DNA from: Aliihoeflea sp. 40Bstr573
Lineage (GTDB): Bacteria > Pseudomonadota > Alphaproteobacteria > Rhizobiales > Rhizobiaceae
DNA length: 36,724 nucleotides
Assembly: GCF_024105655.1 (NCBI RefSeq)
Contig: NZ_JAAAMH010000025.1
Location: 1-36,724, forward strand
Reading direction: 5' to 3'
Shown here: one piece after another, positions 32,198-36,724 of the stretch
Layout of the letters: every line of letters begins with the position of its first letter
Numbering within the stretch: position 1 is the first letter of the stretch
Notes under the pieces: generated by a model
The model's database searches: none
Told to the model about the DNA's origin: nothing
Seen by the model: the letters and a program-made list of their open reading frames with translations, nothing else
Position numbers and translations under genes: made by a program

Positions 32198-32226
32198 CAC
32201 CGTGGACGACCGGCCGGAGAGTTCAC

Positions 32227-33234
32227 GTGGAATTTGCATTTCTGTTCGCCGACTGGCTCGGCAAGCCGGTCTGGATGTGGCTCGGCTTTATCTCGATCGT
32301 CATCGCGCTGTTGGTCTTCGATCTGGGCGTGCTTCACCGCGACAATCACGAGATCGAGGTGCGCGAAAGCCTGATCCTGTCGTCGATGTACATTACCCTC
32401 GGCCTCGCCTTCGGCGGCTGGGTGTGGTGGCAGCTCGGTGCGGAATCCGGAATGAATTATCTGACCGGCTTCGTGGTCGAAAAGACGCTGGCGCTCGACA
32501 ACGTCTTCGTCATCGCGCTGATCTTCTCGTTCTTTGCCGTACCCCGCAAATACCAGCACCGCGTGCTCTTCTGGGGCATCCTCGGCGTCATTGTCCTGCG
32601 TGCCATCATGATCGGCCTCGGCGCGACTCTCGTCTCGCAGTTCTCCTGGGTGCTCTACATCTTCGCCGCATTCCTCGTGATCACCGGCATCAAAATGCTG
32701 TGGATCGGCGACAAGGAGCCCGAGATCGGCAACAATCCCGTGGTCGGGTTCCTGCGCCGTCGCTTCAACGTCACCGACGAGCACCACGGCCAGGACTTCT
32801 TCGTCAAGAAGCCCGATCCGAAGACCGGCAAGCTCGTCTGGTTCATGACGCCGCTCTTCATGGCGCTCGTGATGGTCGAGATCGCCGACGTGATCTTCGC
32901 CGTGGATTCGGTACCGGCGATCTTCGCCATCACGACGGACCCGTTCATCGTCTACACGTCGAACATCTTTGCCATTCTCGGCCTGCGCGCGCTCTACTTC
33001 GCGCTCGCTGCGATGATCCACCGCTTCCAGTATCTGAAGCCGGCGCTGGCGATCGTGCTGATCTTCATCGGGTCGAAAATCTTTGTCGCTGACCTGCTCG
33101 GTCTCGAAAAGTTCCCCGCCGCGCTCTCGCTTGGCATCACCTTCGCCATCATCGCGTCGGGCGTCATCTGGAGCCTGGTCAAGACGCGGTCGCAGCCGCC
33201 GCATGCCGGGCCGGAAGAACTGCCGCGCCCCTGA
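32227..33234 (+). CDS. TerC family integral membrane protein
   Basis: A 335-aa inner-membrane protein with about eight to nine helices. TerC signatures: LVFDLGVLHRDNHEIEVRES (~27-46), VVEKTLALDNVFVIALIFSF (~85-104) and MVEIADVIFAVDSVPAIFAI (~216-235), whose acidic residues lie within membrane helices. Related proteins (Alx, MeeF) export manganese; older names refer to tellurite resistance. The GTG at 32227 has GGAG 7 nt upstream; the frame is open from 32110, but the extra residues look non-conserved. A strong terminator-like stem follows directly. Confidence 0.92.
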   Translation: MEFAFLFADWLGKPVWMWLGFISIVIALLVFDLGVLHRDNHEIEVRESLILSSMYITLGLAFGGWVWWQLGAESGMNYLTGFVVEKTLALDNVFVIALIFSFFAVPRKYQHRVLFWGILGVIVLRAIMIGLGATLVSQFSWVLYIFAAFLVITGIKMLWIGDKEPEIGNNPVVGFLRRRFNVTDEHHGQDFFVKKPDPKTGKLVWFMTPLFMALVMVEIADVIFAVDSVPAIFAITTDPFIVYTSNIFAILGLRALYFALAAMIHRFQYLKPALAIVLIFIGSKIFVADLLGLEKFPAALSLGITFAIIASGVIWSLVKTRSQPPHAGPEELPRP

Positions 33235-33238
33235 GGCT

Positions 33239-33276
33239 CAGCCCCGGCGCTGGACAGTAGTTCAGCGCCAGGGCTG
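33239..33276 (+). terminator. Terminator-like hairpin after terC
   Basis: Two 14-nt arms (CAGCCCCGGCGCTG and CAGCGCCAGGGCTG) pair at 13 positions around the loop GACAGTAGTT, starting 5 nt after the terC stop. There is no T-run, but stem length and position support a transcription or mRNA end. Confidence 0.55.
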
Positions 33277-33332
33277 CCGGATGGCGCACTTGGAATTCAA
33301 TTCGACACGTTCGAACGCAAGGAGTTGAAGCA

Positions 33333-33647
33333 ATGCATGACATGCTGGTCGCCGTGATCACCTTTTTTCTTGTCGAACCGCTTCAGCAGGACATCGCGAG
33401 GTCGCTTGCCGATACCCGCGCACCGCAGGAGGTGGTGGCCTCGATCATCGCCTGTGCAACCGAGCACGGACCGCAGATCGTCAAACGCGCCTTGGACGAT
33501 CTGTGGTGGGCGACATCGAACGCATTCGGCGTCTGGATCGGCTTTGCCGACCCGGCCACGCTTCTCGCCGAAGCTGCACCGGAATGCGCGGCTGCCATCG
33601 ACGCCGCTCGGCCGTTTCTTGAGCCACAGGAAGGCGCCAGTGGGTAA
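33333..33647 (+). CDS. Hypothetical 104-aa protein
   Basis: A protein of unknown function with a hydrophobic N-terminus (MLVAVITFFLVEPLQ) and a helical, alanine-rich remainder with EHGPQIVKRALDDLWWATSN in the middle. It has an AAGGAG ribosome binding site 9-10 nt before the ATG at 33333. It lies 56 nt after the terC hairpin and may open the next transcription unit. Confidence 0.6.
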   Translation: MHDMLVAVITFFLVEPLQQDIARSLADTRAPQEVVASIIACATEHGPQIVKRALDDLWWATSNAFGVWIGFADPATLLAEAAPECAAAIDAARPFLEPQEGASG

Positions 33648-33731
33648 GCGCAGCGCTTCACCGCGGGCGGAAATTCGTTCGCCGGCCAGCGCCCACGATC
33701 AAGGCGGGAACGGAAAAAAGAGCAGCCGACT

Positions 33732-33980
33732 ATGCATAACCTCTCTACGATACTCGATCTATCCATCGTCGGTTTTGCGATGGCTTCCGCATGGCTCTGG
33801 TGGGCATCCGGCCGTCACCGGGTCAGGCGGATCACGCGGCGCGAGGAACTGAGCGCCGCAGACATCAATCGTCTGGTCGTCGCCTTGAACCGGTCACAGA
33901 TGCTCAACACGCGCGCCGCGTTTACGACGGCCTGTGCCGGCGCTCTGGCCGCAATCCGGTTGGCCCTGGACCTTGCATGA
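33732..33980 (+). CDS. Hypothetical small membrane protein
   Basis: An 82-aa protein with one clear membrane helix (~8-26, LDLSIVGFAMASAWLWWASG), a basic linker (RHRVRRITRREE) and a second hydrophobic stretch at the C-terminus (FTTACAGALAAIRLALDLA). No family recognised. Its stop lies 1 nt before the start of the ExoD-family gene, indicating translational coupling. Confidence 0.55.
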   Translation: MHNLSTILDLSIVGFAMASAWLWWASGRHRVRRITRREELSAADINRLVVALNRSQMLNTRAAFTTACAGALAAIRLALDLA

Positions 33981-33981
33981 G

Positions 33982-34689
33982 ATGCCGGAAAAACAGCACG
34001 AGCCTACTCCCGTGACCCGACTTGCAATCTCTCAGAAACGAGAACCGGATCGTCACGTCTCGGCTGTTGACGATGACGCTGTTCCGCTCACCGCGTCGGA
34101 AGTGGTCGACGCTTTGCTGGCGGCCTGCGGAGATCGGGATCGCATCGTGATCGGTGACGTTGTCGACCAACTCGGTGCGGCAGGCTTCCCGATGCTGGTT
34201 CTGGTCCTCGTGCTGCCAGCGCTTCTTCCGATTCCGGGCCCATACGGCATGGTGTTCGGCACGGCGGTCGCAATCCTCGCCATCCAGATGATCATTGGCC
34301 GTCGCAAGCCGTGGCTGCCCGCCGTGCTCACTCGGCGGTCTGTCTCAACCGGAGTGCTGACGAACGCTGGCAAGCGAGCGCGAGGCTGGCTGATTACGAT
34401 CGAAACTCTGCACGCGCCGGGCCGCTTCGAGTGGCTCGCCAGACAAAAGACCGCCCGCGTCGCAGGTCTGGTCATCCTGCCTCTCTCCATCATGATCGGG
34501 CTGCCGATACCCTTCGGCAACGTGCCGCCAGTCGCCGCCATCGCCATGATCGCGTTCGCCTTGATCTTGCGGGATGGGCTTGCACTTATTCTCGCGTTTT
34601 TGGCGGCCATCCTGGCAGCAGCATGGGTCGCTTTCGTGTTCTGGTTCGGGGGCGAACTTCTGATCCGGATCTGGCCGCTGTCTGGATGA
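33982..34689 (+). CDS. ExoD-family membrane protein
   Basis: A 235-aa protein of the ExoD family (exopolysaccharide synthesis protein D, named from Sinorhizobium). Conserved features are LVLVLPALLPIPGPYGMVFG (~72-91), the central RKPWLPAVLTRR, and the second membrane block LVILPLSIMIGLPIPFGNVPP (~160-180). There are four to five helices. The molecular role is unresolved; mutants are affected in exopolysaccharide and alkali tolerance. I take the ATG at 33982 because it follows the stop of the 82-aa gene by one base; a start at 33934 would overlap that gene by 47 nt. Confidence 0.82.
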   Translation: MPEKQHEPTPVTRLAISQKREPDRHVSAVDDDAVPLTASEVVDALLAACGDRDRIVIGDVVDQLGAAGFPMLVLVLVLPALLPIPGPYGMVFGTAVAILAIQMIIGRRKPWLPAVLTRRSVSTGVLTNAGKRARGWLITIETLHAPGRFEWLARQKTARVAGLVILPLSIMIGLPIPFGNVPPVAAIAMIAFALILRDGLALILAFLAAILAAAWVAFVFWFGGELLIRIWPLSG

Positions 34690-35034
34690 TCGCGAGCAAT
34701 CCATTCTTGCCCGACGGGGCGAGCGGCGTTAGGCAGCTTCATGGACAGGACGTTTCATCAAGAAGTCGAATCCGCGCTGAAGAGCCTCGCAACCGACCGC
34801 AATGGGTTGGCACGCCGGTTGGGATTGGCCGTAGGATCGCTCAGAGCCTGAGAAAATCGCGGCGCGCCGCCCTATGCCCGACTTGTACTCGCCGCTCTGG
34901 TGGCCGGGGCTTGATCTGGCGGAAATCCTCGCCTACGAGCGTCGATCCAACCGCCGGTCGTCCAACGTCAACTAGCTCCAAATATCGATCCGCCTGCTCG
35001 GCAACATCTCTGCGGCTAGGCGGTCAGGGCGGAT
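34690..35034. other. Degenerate region with gene relics
   Basis: About 345 bases without an intact gene. Short open stretches at 34741-34851 (MDRTFHQEVESALKSLATDR...) and 34874-34975 (MPDLYSPLWWPGLDLAEILA...) look protein-like but lack ribosome binding sites, and may be remnants of genes lost when this end of the window was rearranged. Confidence 0.35.
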
Positions 35035-35859
35035 CGATATGCCATCCACTACATCGACCTCGACAGGTTCAAGTTCGTCAACGATCCGCTCGGCCATCCG
35101 GCGGGGCCCCGCTGTGCGACTGGCCGGCGCCCGCCTTATAAAGCTGTGCGAGGACGAGGGCCTTGTTGCGCGCTTCGACGGCGACGAATTCGTCGGAATG
35201 CAAGCGGAGTTCGACAAAATGTCGCCGGAAAGCATGGCGCGCCGCCTCGTCGACCTCTTGTCGCGGACGTACATCATCGAAGGGCGTTCGGTGAATGTCT
35301 GAGCCAGCCTCGGCGTGGCCATGGGCGACGCGGGCTCGGATGTTTCCGAAACATCTCGAACGCCGATCTGGCGCTCTATGCGGCCAAACGGGGCGGCCGC
35401 GGCTGTCATCGATTTTTTCGATCCATGCATGAAAGACGCGGTGGAGGCGCGCCGGGGCTTGGAAAGCGCCTTGCGCGCCGCGCTGGCGCTTGAGGAGTTC
35501 AGTCTTGTCTACCAACCGCAGGTCGACCTTGCGACCGCAACCGTGACGGGCTTCGAAGCTCTGCTTCGGTGGACCCGTTCGGACGGAACGGCGGTGACCC
35601 CGGCCAGTTTCATAACGTGGGCCGGGGCAATAGGCCGGATGCCGGCGATCGGCGAATGGGTGCTGCGAACGGCGACGCGCGATGCAGCATCCTAGAACGG
35701 AACGCTGTCCGGTCTCGGTCAATATCCCGCCCCTGCAGTTCAAAGATGCAAAGCTTGCCGAAACGGTCCTGTCGGCCGTCGCTTCGTCCGGCCTCGCGCC
35801 GTCGCGGCTCGATCTGGAGATCACCGAAGGCACGCTCCTCGACAACTGCCGCCATTAGC
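35035..35859 (+). pseudogene. Decayed GGDEF-EAL (cyclic di-GMP) gene
   Basis: Fragments of one protein can be read in order across several frames: IHYIDLDRFKFVNDPLGHPAG (~35041), LVARFDGDEFVGMQ (GGDEF motif changed to DGDEF), a nonsense TGA at 35300 where the family has Gly (VNV-stop-ASLGVAMG), ADLALYAAKRGGRGCHRFF, then YQPQVDLATATVTGFEALLR (EAL motif) and SRLDLEITEGTLLDN, ending at the TAG at 35857-35859. At least three frameshifts and one internal stop, a missing N-terminus and a truncated EAL domain make it non-functional. The intact ancestor would have made and/or degraded cyclic di-GMP. Confidence 0.85.
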
Positions 35860-35865
35860 GTGAAT

Positions 35866-35983
35866 GACCGCTTCTGGGCGCAGGCAAAGCTGGCATCTAC
35901 GACCGACATGGAGGCGCATTGTGGTCGAAGTACAGTAGCCTGCTGAACGGCCGCTTTCCCGGCTTGGGGCCCCAGAAGCGGTC
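35866..35983. repeat. 13-bp inverted repeat after the GGDEF-EAL relic
   Basis: GACCGCTTCTGGG at 35866-35878 is the exact inverse of CCCAGAAGCGGTC at 35971-35983, with 92 nt between. It is of unknown meaning and may be the ends of a small non-autonomous repeat. Confidence 0.4.
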
Positions 35984-36261
35984 GGGTAGCTTGCCACCCC
36001 ATTCCCGAAGTTGAAGCGCGGCGAGGTCATAATCTGCAGGGAAATCAATTTCCGCCTCGATTGGGGCCGGATGCGGACTGTCCGGTATTGGCGGGTTCCG
36101 ACAGAAGGCGGCCGTTCTGCAATCGACCCCGTTCTTGCCGTTCAGAGTACCGTCACCGATGGCCGAAACCTGCCGTTCATTCAGTCCAGCATGAGAGCAT
36201 CCAGGAACGCAGCAGTTGCGCAGTGGCCGAATGTCGTCGACTCCTTTATGGTCTGCCTCAT
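35984..36261. other. Non-coding stretch before the PAP2 fragment
   Basis: About 280 bases. Open frames here lack ribosome binding sites and family features. It presumably includes the promoter of the PAP2-type gene. Confidence 0.3.
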
Positions 36262-36630
36262 ATGCGAATTATCACAAAAAAGATCGTCAGCCGATGGATC
36301 CAGCACAATATCGAGCTCGGCACACTTCTCATATTGGCAATCTCCGTTGCAGGCTTCTGGGCCTTTGCCGAGCTGGCTGATGCGGTCGTCCGGGGATCGA
36401 CAGCCGATCTTGACCGGGACCTTCTGCTTCTTCTGCGGTCCGATGGAAACATCGACCGGCCCACCGGTCCACCATGGCTTGAAGAGGTTTTCCGAGATTT
36501 GACAGCAGCGGGAGGCATCGCTGTCATGACGCTCACTACGCTCGCTGTTGCGATCTTCTTTATTCTGCAGCGCAAGTTGGCGTCGACGATCTTTCTTCTA
36601 GGCCGTGTGGACGAATTTGATCAAGCATAG
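36262..36630 (+). pseudogene. PAP2-type phosphatase, N-terminal fragment truncated by IS5-family element
   Basis: The first ~112 residues resemble the start of membrane PAP2/phosphatidic acid phosphatase-like proteins: a basic N-terminus, a first helix (LGTLLILAISVAGFWAFAEL), the typical RDLLLLLRS, then PPWLEEVFRDLTAAGG and a second helix (VMTLTTLAVAIFFILQRK). The catalytic KX6RP, PSGH and SRX5HX3D motifs would follow but are missing, because the IS5-family element begins by about 36598. The last ~11 residues of the open frame are encoded by the IS. The start codon lacks a clear ribosome binding site. Confidence 0.65.
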
Positions 36631-36724
36631 GCCGGCCGCGAAACTGACGATGGATCGGTAGTTCCGTGCGGTCTTTTCGCAGCGCAGGGCGACGCGCTTG
36701 AAGCGCTTGAGCCGCCCGAAGCCC
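36598..36724 (-). mobile_element. IS5-family element, transposase C-terminal fragment (cut by window edge)
   Basis: The minus strand encodes the end of an IS5-family (IS427-like) transposase: FGRLKRFKRVALRCEKTARN, then YRSIVSFAAGLCLIKFVHTA and a TAG stop at 36598-36600. This tail, with the C-terminal R-x2-R...Y-x2-F region, is characteristic of the group. The terminal repeat beyond the stop could not be defined. Confidence 0.8.

Noticed and set aside
32110..32226. Upstream in-frame ATG for terC
   Set aside because: The ATG lies in the loop of a perfect hairpin, the extra 39 residues do not resemble TerC, and the GTG at 32227 has a good ribosome binding site.
32088..32226. yybP-ykoY manganese riboswitch upstream of terC
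   Set aside because: Expected by analogy, but I could not find the conserved loop sequences; hairpins alone are not enough.
32197..33204. Long minus-strand open frame (335 codons) opposite terC
   Set aside because: It is an antisense shadow of the GC-rich terC gene; its translation is an Arg/Asp/Glu/His-rich string without folds, and terC is unmistakable on the plus strand.
1..36724. CRISPR arrays, tRNA or rRNA genes
   Set aside because: No regularly spaced direct repeats, T-loop/anticodon patterns or rRNA-like sequence were seen on either strand.

Overview
The window is high-GC DNA from an alphaproteobacterium. The evidence is alphaproteobacterial-type 5-FCL, NsrR, DadA and DUF1127 proteins, an EIIA-Ntr gene, short GGAG-type ribosome binding sites, ATGA start/stop overlaps and a RIT transposable element. 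I cannot fix the order or genus (Hyphomicrobiales or Sphingomonadales are both plausible). Both edges lie in insertion sequences (IS3 family at the left, IS5 family at the right), and an IS110 copy and a RIT element sit in the middle, so this is an accessory, repeatedly rearranged region, perhaps a plasmid or genomic island.

Layout. 1-126: end of an IS3-family element. 217-1960 (minus): 5-formyltetrahydrofolate cyclo-ligase and two membrane-associated unknowns. 2346-4251 (plus): two tandem Rnk/GreA-C-like proteins and a TauE/SafE-type exporter. 4463-4944: a DUF1127 protein and two very small ORFs. 5407-10087 (plus): a zinc-ribbon microprotein overlapping a Nudix-like protein that has lost its catalytic glutamates, then a tightly coupled set of PTS EIIA-Ntr paralogue, unknown 286-aa protein, carboxynorspermidine decarboxylase and carboxynorspermidine dehydrogenase (polyamine synthesis). 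10159-14603 (minus): dadA-alr-gdh-hemD, converting D-amino acids to keto acids with alanine racemase and glutamate dehydrogenase, plus a uroporphyrinogen-III synthase. 14983-18063: NsrR-type NO sensor divergent from a group-III truncated haemoglobin, a polytopic DUF305 protein and a DUF983 protein.

18455-23328: an IS110 transposase gene split by a recombinase-in-trio (RIT) element. The element has three consecutive tyrosine recombinases and perfect 62-bp terminal inverted repeats; the third recombinase is frameshifted. 23482-24114 is a separate small tyrosine recombinase. 24376-29540 (minus): dabB-dabA, the energy-coupled inorganic carbon (CO2/bicarbonate) accumulation system, translationally coupled to a DUF6671 zinc-ribbon protein and followed by a 72-aa protein. 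A divergent LysR regulator (29645-30517) probably controls them. A second LysR regulator (30538-31449) looks like OxyR and keeps an OxyR-like operator at its own start, but lacks the redox cysteines. 31550-34689: YdcH-like protein, small membrane proteins, TerC-family transporter and ExoD-family protein. 35035-35859: decayed GGDEF-EAL gene. 36262-36630: PAP2-type phosphatase truncated by the IS5-family element.

The most unusual items are the RIT element with its perfect ends and an extra half-site outside one end; the DabBA-DUF6671 operon; the EIIA-Ntr/polyamine operon with an unrecognised protein; and the cysteine-less OxyR-like regulator.
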